From: REEB509 sp049314555
GTDB taxonomy: Bacteria > Pseudomonadota > Alphaproteobacteria > Caulobacterales > Aquidulcibacteraceae
Assembly (NCBI GenBank): GCA_049314555.1
Contig: JBMOEW010000011.1
Coordinates: 8,531-72,530, forward strand
Reading direction: 5' to 3'
DNA: 64,000 nucleotides
Shown here piece after piece: positions 51,531 to 60,230 of the stretch. The position numbers were made by a program, and so were the translations under genes. The notes beneath the pieces are model-generated. The model saw only the letters and a list, made by a program, of their open reading frames with translations, was not told where the DNA came from and ran no database searches. The number at the start of each line of letters is the position of its first letter. The first letter of the stretch is position 1.

Positions 51531-52552
51531 TCTGCTGCTCGTGTTTGAGACCGTGGGGCAACCAGCGCCGTTCGCACGCCAGCGCGCGCCTGCGCTACCC
51601 GAGCGCCGGGGGCGCGGCGCACAGGTGCCGGCTCTGCGGTTTCGAGAGTGACCGGCTCGGTCAATTCGGCGGGCTGTTGGGCAGTGGCCTTGGAGGTCAG
51701 AATGCTGAGAATGACCCCAAGCGTTTCTTTCATTTTGCGGCGGTCGAGCACCATGTCGACCATGCCCTTGTCGCGCAGATATTCTGCCCGCTGGAAGCCT
51801 TCGGGCAACTTTTCCCGGATCGTTTGCTCGATGACGCGGGGGCCGGCAAAGCCGATCAGCGCGCCTGGCTCTGCTATATGGATGTCGCCCAGCATGGCAT
51901 AGGAGGCCGTGACGCCGCCGGTTGTTGGGTCGGCCAGGATTACGATGTAGGGGAGGCCAGCGGCCTTCACGTCTTGGATGGCAAGAGTAGTGCGCGGCAT
52001 TTGCATTAGGGAGAGGATGCCTTCTTGCATCCGGGCACCGCCTGCAGCCGTTACGCAAATCAGCGCCGCATTTTCTGCTACGGCCTTTTCCGCTGCTGCG
52101 ATGAACCCTTCGCCGGCGGCCATGCCGAGCGAGCCACCCATAAAGTCAAAGTCTTGGACCAGAACCACAACCTTGTTGCCTGCAATCGTGCCAACGGCGG
52201 CGGCCATGCAATCGTCGCGGGTTAGCTTGCCCTCGTCGCGCTGCGCACGGCTGGCTCGGGCTGATTTCAAGCGATCCGTATACTTTTTGTCGTCTTTGAA
52301 TTTGAGGGGATCTTGGGGAACCTTGGGCAGAGGCACTTCAGTCCAGTCGCCATCGAACAGCGCCTTGAACCGTGGCAGAGGGCCGATCCGCAGATGGAAG
52401 CCGGCGGGGGTGACCCAATGGTCTACCTCGACTTCGTCCTTGATAATCAGATCACCAGTGAGGGGGCATTTGATCCAAAGGTCTTTCGGGGTGTCGCGCC
52501 TTTCTTCGGGCTTTTTGAGGCCGGGGCGAGCGAAATTCGAAAGCCAATTCAT
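51527..52552 (-). CDS. accD: Acetyl-CoA carboxylase carboxyltransferase beta subunit AccD
   Basis: A 341-residue carboxyltransferase beta subunit (fatty acid synthesis, with AccA). The core motif FMGGSLGMAAGEGFIAA and GGARMQEGILSLMQM, plus GGVTASYAMLGDIHIAEPGALIGFAG, are complete. The N-terminal zinc ribbon is altered: where E. coli has CxxC ... CxxC, this protein has one Cys (WIKCPLTGDL) and the second pair is VTPAG. The zinc site is therefore probably lost. The C-terminus carries an extra tail rich in Ala, Pro and Arg. It lies 3 bp after trpA. Confidence 0.94.
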   Translation of the reverse strand: MNWLSNFARPGLKKPEERRDTPKDLWIKCPLTGDLIIKDEVEVDHWVTPAGFHLRIGPLPRFKALFDGDWTEVPLPKVPQDPLKFKDDKKYTDRLKSARASRAQRDEGKLTRDDCMAAAVGTIAGNKVVVLVQDFDFMGGSLGMAAGEGFIAAAEKAVAENAALICVTAAGGARMQEGILSLMQMPRTTLAIQDVKAAGLPYIVILADPTTGGVTASYAMLGDIHIAEPGALIGFAGPRVIEQTIREKLPEGFQRAEYLRDKGMVDMVLDRRKMKETLGVILSILTSKATAQQPAELTEPVTLETAEPAPVRRAPGARVAQARAGVRTALVAPRSQTRAAE

Positions 52553-52555
52553 GGA

Positions 52556-53386
52556 TTAGCGCTTTCCTGACGTGCGCGCGCCGTGGATGGCGCGGGCCAG
52601 AGTTGCAACCTTGGCACTCACAGCGTCGACTGCGCCGCTGGGACTGCCGGCATGAGCGGCGATCTCATCGACGAACGCCGATCCGACCACCACCGCGTCT
52701 GCCACTGCAGCAATCGCCGCAGCTGTTTGCTCCGTTCGCACACCAAATCCCACCGCTATCGGCAAGTCGGTCGCGCGCTTCAGCCGCGCAACCGCGGCCT
52801 TTGCCTGTTCGGCCGCCGGGGCGGCCGCACCGGTCACGCCGGTGATTGATACGTAGTACACGAATCCGGAAATGCCAGCGAGAACGGTTGGCAGGCGATT
52901 TTCATCCGTCGTGGGGGTCGTCAGTCTGATCAGAGAAAGCTTTTTCTTGTCAAAGGCTTGACGCAACTCTGTGTCTTCTTCGGGGGGCAGGTCAACGACA
53001 ATCGCACCATCGACGCCGGCGTTCGCTGCGCTTTCTGCAAAGGCCGTTTCGCCGATTGCCGCGATGGGGTTGGCATACCCCATCAGAATCACCGGCGTAT
53101 GGTTATCGGTTTCCCGAAACTTCTGAGCCAAGCAGAGCGCCGAACGGAGGGAACCGCCGGCCTTAAGGGCACGCTCGGCCGCGGCTTGAATGGCGGGGCC
53201 GTCGGCCATGGGGTCGGAAAACGGGAATCCGAGTTCGATAACGTCGGCACCGGCGCCCGGCAGGGCCTTCAAAATGGCGAGGCTCGTGTCGAAGTCTGGG
53301 TCGTTCGCCATGACATAGGCGACCAGCCCGGCCTGATCTTTTGCTTTGAGGGCCGCAAAGGTTGCGGACAACCGTGTTGAACTCAC
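52556..53386 (-). CDS. trpA: Tryptophan synthase alpha chain
   Basis: A 276-residue TrpA, which cleaves indole-3-glycerol phosphate. The catalytic Glu is in VIELGFPFSDPMADGP, and the catalytic Asp in VVDLPPEE. The phosphate loop VGFGVRTEQ is present. The start ATG overlaps the trpB stop (4 bp). Length and motifs are standard. Confidence 0.97.
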   Translation of the reverse strand: MSSTRLSATFAALKAKDQAGLVAYVMANDPDFDTSLAILKALPGAGADVIELGFPFSDPMADGPAIQAAAERALKAGGSLRSALCLAQKFRETDNHTPVILMGYANPIAAIGETAFAESAANAGVDGAIVVDLPPEEDTELRQAFDKKKLSLIRLTTPTTDENRLPTVLAGISGFVYYVSITGVTGAAAPAAEQAKAAVARLKRATDLPIAVGFGVRTEQTAAAIAAVADAVVVGSAFVDEIAAHAGSPSGAVDAVSAKVATLARAIHGARTSGKR

Positions 53387-54597
53387 AGCCCAACCCCTAA
53401 AGCATCGGCCACGGTGAAGATGTCTTTATCGCCGCGGCCACAGAGGTTCATGATCACAAGCCCGCCTTTGCCGATGTCTTTCGCGATGTCGCCAATGCGC
53501 GCCAACGCGTGCGCTGGCTCCAAAGCCGGGATGATGCCTTCGAGCTTGGCGCAGAGCTGGAACGCTTCGAGGGCTTCGTCGTCGGTGCAGGTGAGATAGG
53601 ACGCGCGGGCGGTGTCCTTGAGCCAGCTGTGCTCTGGGCCGACGCCCGGATAGTCCAGGCCGGCACTGATGGAGTGGCCTTCCAGAATCTGACCGTCGTC
53701 ATCCTGCAGGAGATAGGTGCGGTTGCCGTGCAGGATGCCCGGTCGGCCGCCTGAGAGGGCGGCGGCGTGCTTGTTATAGACCTGCAGGCCGAGGCCTGAG
53801 GCTTCGACACCGATCAGTTTCACGCCTTGATCTTCGATAAACGGATGGAATAGGCCGATCGCGTTCGATCCACCACCAACACAGGCAACCACGGCATCCG
53901 GCAGCCTGCCTTCGCGCTCCAGAATTTGTTGTTTGGCTTCGCGGCCAATGACGCTTTGGAAGTCGCGGACCATCATGGGATAGGGGTGGGGGCCGGCTGC
54001 GGTGCCGATGCAATAGAAGGTATCGCCCACGTTTGTGACCCAATCGCGTAGGGCGTCGTTCATGGCGTCCTTTAAGGTCGCGCCGCCGGAGGTGACGGGC
54101 CTGACCTGTGCGCCCAAAAGCTTCATCCTGAAGACGTTTGGCTTTTGTCGCTCGATGTCCACAGCGCCCATGTAAACAACGCAGGGAAGGCCGAAGCGGG
54201 CGGCGACCGTGGCGCTGGCCACGCCATGCTGGCCGGCACCGGTTTCGGCGATGATCCGGGTTTTGCCCATGCGGCGGGCCAGCAGGATCTGGCCCATGCA
54301 GTTGTTGATCTTGTGGGCACCCGTGTGGTTCAGCTCATCGCGTTTGAAGTAGATTTTCGCGCCGCCGAAGTGATCGGTCAGACGTTCTGCGAAATAGAGC
54401 GGGCTTGGGCGGCCCACGTAATGGGTCAGGAAGTCGTCCAGCTCTGCCTGGAAGCTGGGATCGGCCCGTGTGGCTTCGTATGCTTGCTCCAAAGCGAGCA
54501 CGTTTGGCATCAGGGTTTCGGCGACGAAACGACCGCCATAGGGACCGAATCGACCGTGGGAGTCTGGCAGCGTGTTTTTGGGGGGGCGGGCGTCCAT
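53383..54597 (-). CDS. trpB: Tryptophan synthase beta chain
   Basis: A 404-residue PLP enzyme that joins indole to serine. PLP lysine is in the segment NHTGAHKINNCMGQ; the phosphate loop is VGGGSNAIGLF; EGIIPALEPAHA is also typical. The ATG at 54597 encodes MDARPPKNTLPDSHGRFGPYGG and lies 5 bp after the trpF stop. It is the middle gene of trpF-trpB-trpA-accD-folC. Confidence 0.97.
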   Translation of the reverse strand: MDARPPKNTLPDSHGRFGPYGGRFVAETLMPNVLALEQAYEATRADPSFQAELDDFLTHYVGRPSPLYFAERLTDHFGGAKIYFKRDELNHTGAHKINNCMGQILLARRMGKTRIIAETGAGQHGVASATVAARFGLPCVVYMGAVDIERQKPNVFRMKLLGAQVRPVTSGGATLKDAMNDALRDWVTNVGDTFYCIGTAAGPHPYPMMVRDFQSVIGREAKQQILEREGRLPDAVVACVGGGSNAIGLFHPFIEDQGVKLIGVEASGLGLQVYNKHAAALSGGRPGILHGNRTYLLQDDDGQILEGHSISAGLDYPGVGPEHSWLKDTARASYLTCTDDEALEAFQLCAKLEGIIPALEPAHALARIGDIAKDIGKGGLVIMNLCGRGDKDIFTVADALGVGL

Positions 54598-54602
54598 TAG
54601 GG

Positions 54603-55283
54603 TCAATTCGTCTGGTCGGGGTGTTGAGGGTTTGGGTGTTGAGGGTATGGGCGTTGGGCGGCGGCCAGGAATGCCATGATCTTTGTCCGGTCCTTTACGC
54701 CTGGGGTGGTTTCGACGCCAGAGGACACGTCCACCGCTGTGGCTTTGGATGCAGCAATTGCCTCTTGGACATTGTCCAGGGTAAGGCCGCCCGACAAAAA
54801 CCAAGGCTTTGGGCTGCGGAAATCAGCCAGAATTTGCCAATCGAAAGCCGCCCCATTGCCGCCGGGGAGGTGGGCGCCGGCGGGCGGTTTGGCGTCGAAC
54901 AGGAATGCGTCTACCAGGCTAGAGAAGCGCGAAAGTGCGGCGAGGTCTTTGTCTGTTGCCAAAGGAACCGCCTTGATCAGGCCGGTCTTTGCGTATGGGC
55001 GCGATGCGGAAATGCGCGCTGGGCTCTCTGCGCCATGGAGTTGCAGAAAGTCTGGCTGAACCCGGGCTGCCAGCGCCTGGAGCAGGGCATCGTCCGCGTC
55101 GACGATGACGGCAACAATTTGGGCTTTGCCGCGCGCGCGATTTGCCAGCGCGGCTGCCTGGTCTAGTGAAACGTGACGCGGACTTTTGGGGAAAAAGACC
55201 AGTCCGACATACCGCGCCCCGCCCGCGATGGCCGCGTCCAAGGAGGATTCGTCCGAGAGGCCACATATTTTTACTTCGACCAT
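54603..55283 (-). CDS. trpF: Phosphoribosylanthranilate isomerase TrpF
   Basis: A 226-residue (beta/alpha)8 isomerase. Catalytic Cys in VKICGL, the Asp in the DVSSGVET phosphate-binding C-terminal half, and FLSGGLTLDN. The ATG at 55283 gives MVEVKICGL; a frame 12 codons longer is less likely. The last residues (PYPQHPNPQHPDQTN) come from a 15-bp tandem repeat and look like a nonconserved tail. First gene of the trp-acc-fol operon. Confidence 0.94.
   Translation of the reverse strand: MVEVKICGLSDESSLDAAIAGGARYVGLVFFPKSPRHVSLDQAAALANRARGKAQIVAVIVDADDALLQALAARVQPDFLQLHGAESPARISASRPYAKTGLIKAVPLATDKDLAALSRFSSLVDAFLFDAKPPAGAHLPGGNGAAFDWQILADFRSPKPWFLSGGLTLDNVQEAIAASKATAVDVSSGVETTPGVKDRTKIMAFLAAAQRPYPQHPNPQHPDQTN
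54619..54661. repeat. Three degenerate 15-bp tandem repeats at the trpF 3-prime end
   Basis: On the plus strand, GGGTGTTGAGGGT starts at 54619 and 54634, and a diverged copy (GGGCGTTGGGCGG) at 54649, spaced exactly 15 bp. Because the period is a multiple of three it keeps the trpF frame and adds Pro/Gln/His pentapeptides to the C-terminus. Confidence 0.75.
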
Positions 55284-55341
55284 TGAGCCTTCAGTAGTGA
55301 GAAACACGGTTGCGGGCAACGGCGATGGCTAACTGCTTTGG

Positions 55342-56301
55342 TTAGCGCCACTCCGGCAGGCGTCGGGTGATTGATTTGCGCCAGCGCTCCTGAAGTTTTG
55401 CCCAGCCTTTGAGCTTTGGCCGCGCAAGGCTTGGCAGCTGATCTGGCCGCCAGCGACCTTCAACGGCCTGTTTGGCGGCGGTGTGGCGATCGTATTGGTG
55501 AACGATCGGGCTGATGGTGCCGTCTGGGTTGGTCAAAATCGCGTCTTTGCTCACGCCTGGGGGGTGGGTGTAGCCTATCGTGGCGACACGCTTGAAATTG
55601 GGAACGGCGATGGCGTTGGCCAAACCCCAATGCACGATCAGATTGAGCGCCGCCTGGTCGGCTCCAATGCCATTGAGCGCGCCGCTGCGTTGAATTGCGC
55701 AAAGCGCAAGGAGCTGTCGGATCATGGCCGCGACGGCCGCGGGTTCGCCCATGATGGAGCCGCCACACACAACCGGCGACTGCTTAAATCGATCCGCCAT
55801 TGGCGCTCCGATCAGCGTTCGCAACCACTTTGGGTTGGCACCGTGGGAGCCAAGATCGCCGGGGGGCGTTTCGCAGAAGAGGGCAAGTGCTGCGTTGTCG
55901 TCGCTGTAGCCTGTGGCAAACGGATCGCCTTGAAACGCAACGTCGCGAACATCAGTGATCAGTACACGGCGTGCGGCGGGATAGGCATTCAGGATCGGCA
56001 GGTAGTGCTTGAACCTCCCGATCAGCAAATGTGGTTCCCAGCCCAGCGGTGTTGGGGCGAGGAAATGATCGACGCCCTTTTCTTTCAAGAAGCTTTTGGT
56101 TTCTGGATGATCAGACGCCACAAGGGCCAAGTGGGCGCGGGAGTGGGCACGCACGGACGAAACAAAGCACGCCAGTTCTGCTGGCCCATAGCCGGTGGCG
56201 TAGCCGATGATCAGGTCCGGGCCGAAATCAGGATGAAGGACGGATGGTCTTGTTGGTTCTTCGGCACCGGCAAGCCAGTCCAGGTAAGGGGAGCCAGTCA
56301 T
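55342..56301 (-). CDS. Putative glycosyltransferase
   Basis: A 319-residue protein that looks like a Leloir-type glycosyltransferase of a small uncharacterised family. VLITDVRDVAFQGDPF contains a D-x-x-D site for a metal and sugar nucleotide. GGSIMGEPAAVAAMIRQLL and NGIGADQAALNLIVHW fit the acceptor domain of GT-A enzymes. Its start overlaps the stop of the FkbM methyltransferase gene by 1 base (TGATG), so the two are co-translated. The product may decorate a surface glycan; donor and acceptor are unknown. Confidence 0.7.
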   Translation of the reverse strand: MTGSPYLDWLAGAEEPTRPSVLHPDFGPDLIIGYATGYGPAELACFVSSVRAHSRAHLALVASDHPETKSFLKEKGVDHFLAPTPLGWEPHLLIGRFKHYLPILNAYPAARRVLITDVRDVAFQGDPFATGYSDDNAALALFCETPPGDLGSHGANPKWLRTLIGAPMADRFKQSPVVCGGSIMGEPAAVAAMIRQLLALCAIQRSGALNGIGADQAALNLIVHWGLANAIAVPNFKRVATIGYTHPPGVSKDAILTNPDGTISPIVHQYDRHTAAKQAVEGRWRPDQLPSLARPKLKGWAKLQERWRKSITRRLPEWR

Positions 56302-57131
56302 CAGCCAACAGATAAAGCTGTGTTGACGAAAAGCTTATTGCGGCCTTCTGGATGGCTTGTCGGCCTTTCGACAAAGCCAAGGGTGGACACCGCATCGCGG
56401 ATCTGTTTGGCCTGAGTTGGGTTCATGTCGTCGTAGATTTCCACCATGAGTTCTTTCACTTTGGTGCGCATCAAGATGGCCGCTCCAGACAAGATCTCGG
56501 CTTCGATGCCATCGACATCAAGCTTGATATGGGTTGGCGCAGGCACGCCAAACTGACTGACAAAATCATCGGCGCGATAGCCAATAGTTGCCTGCTGGAA
56601 ACCGCCCTCGATCTCGCCGGCAACGGTGCGGCGGGTGCCAAACGAGTGGACCGCGTGGCCTGGCTCTGTGCGTGCAGAGTCCATGTAGAGGGAGTCGAGC
56701 TTCGTCGAATCTGACAACGCGATGCCGTAAGCGGCGACCTGGTCGCTCACGCCATTCAGCTCGATATTGCGGGTGAGCACTGCCAATGTCGACGCGGCGG
56801 GTTCAAAAGCAATGACGCGGTGACCCTTTTTGGCGGCGTAGATGGCATAAAGCCCGACGTTGGCTCCAATATCCCAAAACACGGCGCTGGTTGGCAGGCT
56901 GTCGATCCAGGCGACGGTTTCTGGTTCGTCCTTGTTGAAACCGTGCGCGTCATGCAGCGCGCGGCCTGACGGGCCGGTGAACACGAGCGGTCCGGCTGAG
57001 GTGCTGATCTTCCAAAGTGGGGTTATCTTTTGGGCCGCGTAGGCTTGCGCCATCGCCCTGCGCCACGGGTGAAGCGGGGCCGTGGCCAAACGGGCCAAAC
57101 TCGCAGCGAAACGGCCAATCGAACGGCTCAT
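56301..57131 (-). CDS. FkbM family methyltransferase
   Basis: A 276-residue SAM-dependent methyltransferase of the FkbM type. SAM-binding motif VFWDIGANVGLYAIYAAKKGHRVIAFEP; KLDVDGIEAEILSGA is the second family landmark. FkbM enzymes often methylate sugars or glycolipids, which fits the neighbouring glycosyltransferase. It is the first gene of the pair. GC and codon use are like the surroundings. Confidence 0.85.
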   Translation of the reverse strand: MSRSIGRFAASLARLATAPLHPWRRAMAQAYAAQKITPLWKISTSAGPLVFTGPSGRALHDAHGFNKDEPETVAWIDSLPTSAVFWDIGANVGLYAIYAAKKGHRVIAFEPAASTLAVLTRNIELNGVSDQVAAYGIALSDSTKLDSLYMDSARTEPGHAVHSFGTRRTVAGEIEGGFQQATIGYRADDFVSQFGVPAPTHIKLDVDGIEAEILSGAAILMRTKVKELMVEIYDDMNPTQAKQIRDAVSTLGFVERPTSHPEGRNKLFVNTALSVG

Positions 57132-57265
57132 GGGCAGGTGCCTGCTGGTTTAGGACTTTGGCCGGTGGCGGAACGTGCAGCGCCGTGAAGCGCGAGGGCT
57201 CCACGGCGGTATATGAACGCTTAGCAAGTCTTGCGGGGCGCAGCAACGTGACCGCGCTGCCCGGC

Positions 57266-57694
57266 CTATTTCTTAAGCAGGTCTCGGATTTCCCCGAGCA
57301 GCTTTTCTGAGGCTGTTGGCTCTGGCGGCGCTGCGGGCGCTGCTGCCTCTGCCTTTTTCATCGAGTTCATGCCCTTGACGATCAGGAAGAGCACCCAGGC
57401 AACGATGATGAACTTAATCGTCGCGTTGATGAACTTGCCGTAGTTGATCGATACGGCGGCTTGCTCCGGAGAAACAATCGCGCCGGTCGCATCGGTAACG
57501 GCTGGGACGGCCGCCTTGATGATCCATGCCAGTTTGGAAAAATCGATGCCCGCTGTGGCAAATCCAACGACGGGCATAATGATGTCGTCGACCAGGGATG
57601 ATACGATCGTGCCGAACGCGGCACCGATAATCACGCCGATCGCGAGATCCACGACGTTTCCTCGCATCGCGAAGTCACGGAATTCCTTCAACAT
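57266..57694 (-). CDS. mscL: Large-conductance mechanosensitive channel MscL
   Basis: A 142-residue MscL, a pressure-release channel of the inner membrane. N-terminal amphipathic helix MLKEFRDFAMRGNVVDLAIGVIIG, TM1 then the periplasmic loop with NYGKFINA, and TM2 FIIVAWVLFLIVKGMN. The C-terminal helix bundle is preceded by an Ala/Pro linker. Standard length. It stands alone between the FkbM gene and ihfB. Confidence 0.96.
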   Translation of the reverse strand: MLKEFRDFAMRGNVVDLAIGVIIGAAFGTIVSSLVDDIIMPVVGFATAGIDFSKLAWIIKAAVPAVTDATGAIVSPEQAAVSINYGKFINATIKFIIVAWVLFLIVKGMNSMKKAEAAAPAAPPEPTASEKLLGEIRDLLKK

Positions 57695-57855
57695 TCGCAG
57701 CCCCTGTTGTCCATCGATGGCAGTTTTGCCTCAATCGCGCAGGCTGACTGGGTTAATGCCTGCGCGTTTGTCGCTGACCATTTAGGGGGGTGGTTTGCGC
57801 GCAAAATCAATTCGGAGCGCGTAATGGGGCTTGCGCGGATCAAAATACGCCTAAG

Positions 57856-58134
57856 CTAGTCGTTGACCCGCTCGCGCAACTCTTTGCCCGGTTTGAAGAA
57901 CGGCACCCGTTTCGCAGCCACTTTGACGGTTTCACCCGTTCTTGGGTTGCGGCCTTGGCGCGCTTCGCGGGTTCGGACGGAAAAGGCCCCAAAGCCGCGG
58001 AGCTCGACGCGTTGGCCTTTTTCCAAGGCAACAGCGATCTCATCCAAAGTGATTTGAGCCATCTGTTCGATCAGTTCTGGGCGCAGGTGCCCGAACTCAT
58101 CTTTGAGGGTGACGATCAGTTCAGACCGCAACAT
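57856..58134 (-). CDS. ihfB: Integration host factor beta subunit
   Basis: A 92-residue HU/IHF family protein. The DNA-intercalating Pro is in GRNPRTGE, and VELRGFGAFSVR is typical. The gene is next to rpsA, a common arrangement for ihfB (himD), which supports IHF-beta rather than HU. The ATG at 58134 opens MLRSELIVTL; an opening 11 codons upstream is less likely. Confidence 0.94.
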   Translation of the reverse strand: MLRSELIVTLKDEFGHLRPELIEQMAQITLDEIAVALEKGQRVELRGFGAFSVRTREARQGRNPRTGETVKVAAKRVPFFKPGKELRERVND

Positions 58135-58212
58135 CCCGATACTCCCATCCACCAGCGGTCTCACCATGATCTTGTGTCAATGGCAAAGCAAGCCGGGCGC
58201 GACCGAAAAAGC

Positions 58213-58245
58213 AAAACGCCCGTCCGAAGGAAGATCGGTCGGGCG
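58213..58245 (-). terminator. Rho-independent terminator downstream of rpsA
   Basis: On the minus strand the sequence forms CGCCCG-A-CCGA ... TCGG-A-CGGGCG, a stem of 6 plus 4 paired bases around an A/A mismatch, closing a 7-base loop, followed by TTTT. It is 39 bp after the rpsA stop, in the right place to end that transcript. Confidence 0.75.
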
Positions 58246-58283
58246 CCTTTGCCACTAAATGAAGCGCCAGGGCGCACCTTTGA

Positions 58284-59984
58284 TCAGGACTTCTTTTCGC
58301 TGTTGCGCAGCGCTGCACCCAAGATGTCACCCAGGGAAGCGCCGCTGTCGGAGGAGCCAAACTGTGCGATCGCTTCTTTTTCGTCCGCGAGTTCCATCGC
58401 CTTCACAGACAAGGACACCTTGCGGGCGTTGCGATCGAAGGCCGTAACCATGGCATCGAGGCGATCGCCAAGGGCAAAGCGTTCTGGGCGTTGATCGGCC
58501 CGGTCGCGGGAGAGATCGCCCTTGCGGATGAACGCGCGCATGGTGTTGCCATCGCCAAAGGCGACTTCCAGACCGCCAGATGTCAGTTCCACGATTTCCA
58601 CCGTGATGATCTGGCCCTTGCGGAACTCTGCGGCGGCCATTGGATCATTCAGCGCTTGCTTGATCCCCAGGCTGATGCGTTCTTTCTCAACATCGACGTC
58701 CAGCACCTTGGCCTGCACCGTATCGCCCTTGTTGAAGCGGGCGAGGGCTTCTTCGCCCTGCGCGTCCCAAGCGATGTCGGACAGGTGAACCATTCCGTCC
58801 AGTTCGGCGTTGAGGCCGATGAACAGGCCAAACTCGGTGATGTTTTTGACAGGGCCTTCGATCACGCTGCCAACAGGATTTTCCGCGATGAACGCTTCCC
58901 ATGGGTTGGCCATGACTTGCTTAATGCCAAGGCTGATGCGGCGCTTGTCGGCATCCACATCAAGCACCATGACACCCACTTCCTGGCTTGAGGACAGGAT
59001 TTTGGAGGGGTGGACGTTCTTTTTGGTCCAACTCATTTCCGACACGTGGACCAAGCCTTCAACGCCGGCTTCCAGTTCCACGAAGGCACCGTAGTCAGTG
59101 ATGTTGGTGACGCGGCCGGAGAGGGTTGCACCCAAGGGATACTTGGCAGCGACGCCTTCCCATGGATCCGACAGCAGCTGTTTCATGCCCAGGCTGATGC
59201 GCTGGGTGTCTGGGTTGATCTTGATGATCTGCACTTTCACCGTATCGCCGACGTTCAGCACTTGGCTTGGGTGATTGATGCGTTTCCAGCTCATGTCGGT
59301 GACGTGCAGCAGCCCGTCGATGCCGCCGAGGTCCACGAACGCGCCGTAGTCGGTGATGTTCTTGACCACGCCGTCGCGGATTTCACCTTCGGCCAGCTGA
59401 CCAACGATCTCTGCGCGCTCCGATGCGCGGCTTTCTTCCAGCACGGCGCGGCGCGACACAACGATGTTGCCGCGGGCGCGGTCCATTTTCAGGATCGCGA
59501 AGGGCTGCATGATATTCATCAGGGGGCCAACGTCGCGCACGGGGCGGATATCGACCTGAGAGCCCGGCAGGAACGCGTTGGCACCCCCGAGGTCAACCGT
59601 GAAGCCGCCTTTGACGCGGCTGACGATGGCACCGTCGACCGGTTCAGCTGCTGCAAATGTCTTTTCCAGGCGGTTCCATGCTTCTTCTCGGCGGGCCTTT
59701 TCGCGGCTGACGACGGCGTCGCCCAGCGCGTTTTCAATCCGGTCGAGGTAAACTTCAACGATCTCGCCAACCTTGGGCGCTTTGATCTGGTCTTCCACCA
59801 CAAATTCGCGGAGCGGGATGCGTCCTTCGGTCTTCAAGCCGATGTCGACGACGACGAAATCGTTTTCGATGGCGACGACCGTAGCCGGGATCACCCGACC
59901 TTCCACCATGCCCCTTGTTTCCATGCTTTCTTCAAGAAGGGCGGCGAAATCATCCCGTGTAGGGGCTAAAGCTGCGGTGCTCAT
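58284..59984 (-). CDS. rpsA: 30S ribosomal protein S1
   Basis: A 566-residue S1 protein with six S1 RNA-binding domains (VDIGLKTEG, VKGGFTVDLGG, ITDYGAFVDLGGIDGLLHVTD, ITDYGAFVELEAGVEGLVHVSEM, ITEFGLFIGLNAELDGMVHLSD and a final weaker repeat). Full length. It recruits mRNA to the small subunit. A strong terminator follows the stop. Its own gene is preceded by a 232-bp region before cmk. Confidence 0.98.
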   Translation of the reverse strand: MSTAALAPTRDDFAALLEESMETRGMVEGRVIPATVVAIENDFVVVDIGLKTEGRIPLREFVVEDQIKAPKVGEIVEVYLDRIENALGDAVVSREKARREEAWNRLEKTFAAAEPVDGAIVSRVKGGFTVDLGGANAFLPGSQVDIRPVRDVGPLMNIMQPFAILKMDRARGNIVVSRRAVLEESRASERAEIVGQLAEGEIRDGVVKNITDYGAFVDLGGIDGLLHVTDMSWKRINHPSQVLNVGDTVKVQIIKINPDTQRISLGMKQLLSDPWEGVAAKYPLGATLSGRVTNITDYGAFVELEAGVEGLVHVSEMSWTKKNVHPSKILSSSQEVGVMVLDVDADKRRISLGIKQVMANPWEAFIAENPVGSVIEGPVKNITEFGLFIGLNAELDGMVHLSDIAWDAQGEEALARFNKGDTVQAKVLDVDVEKERISLGIKQALNDPMAAAEFRKGQIITVEIVELTSGGLEVAFGDGNTMRAFIRKGDLSRDRADQRPERFALGDRLDAMVTAFDRNARKVSLSVKAMELADEKEAIAQFGSSDSGASLGDILGAALRNSEKKS

Positions 59985-60206
59985 TCAGAATTGTTCTCCA
60001 ACATATTGACAGATAAGGGCCTGCCGGTTGGCTCCGGCGGTCTGGACGTGAGGTTCACGCCCTTCGAGGCTTGACGATCGCCGTGTTGCGCAAAAAACCG
60101 TCAGGGTGCCAGATTATGGATTGGCGCGGAACGCATCCGTCCGAGCCTACGAATCCAACGCCATGCGACGGGTCATTGCGCACGTGATGCCGAAAAAGCG
60201 AAACAA

Positions 60207-60230
60207 GGCCCGAGAGCTATTGCTCTGGGC
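60207..60230 (-). terminator. Putative terminator overlapping the cmk stop
   Basis: On the minus strand GCCC-AGAGC and GCTCT-C-GGGC pair with a 4-base loop and one bulged C, followed by TTGTTT. The stem contains the cmk stop codon. The T-tract is imperfect, so strength is uncertain. Confidence 0.45.

Noticed and set aside
59010..59969. Long open frame (319 codons) antisense to rpsA
   Set aside because: It is a shadow of the rpsA gene, whose protein has six clear S1 domains. The antisense product has no recognisable motif.
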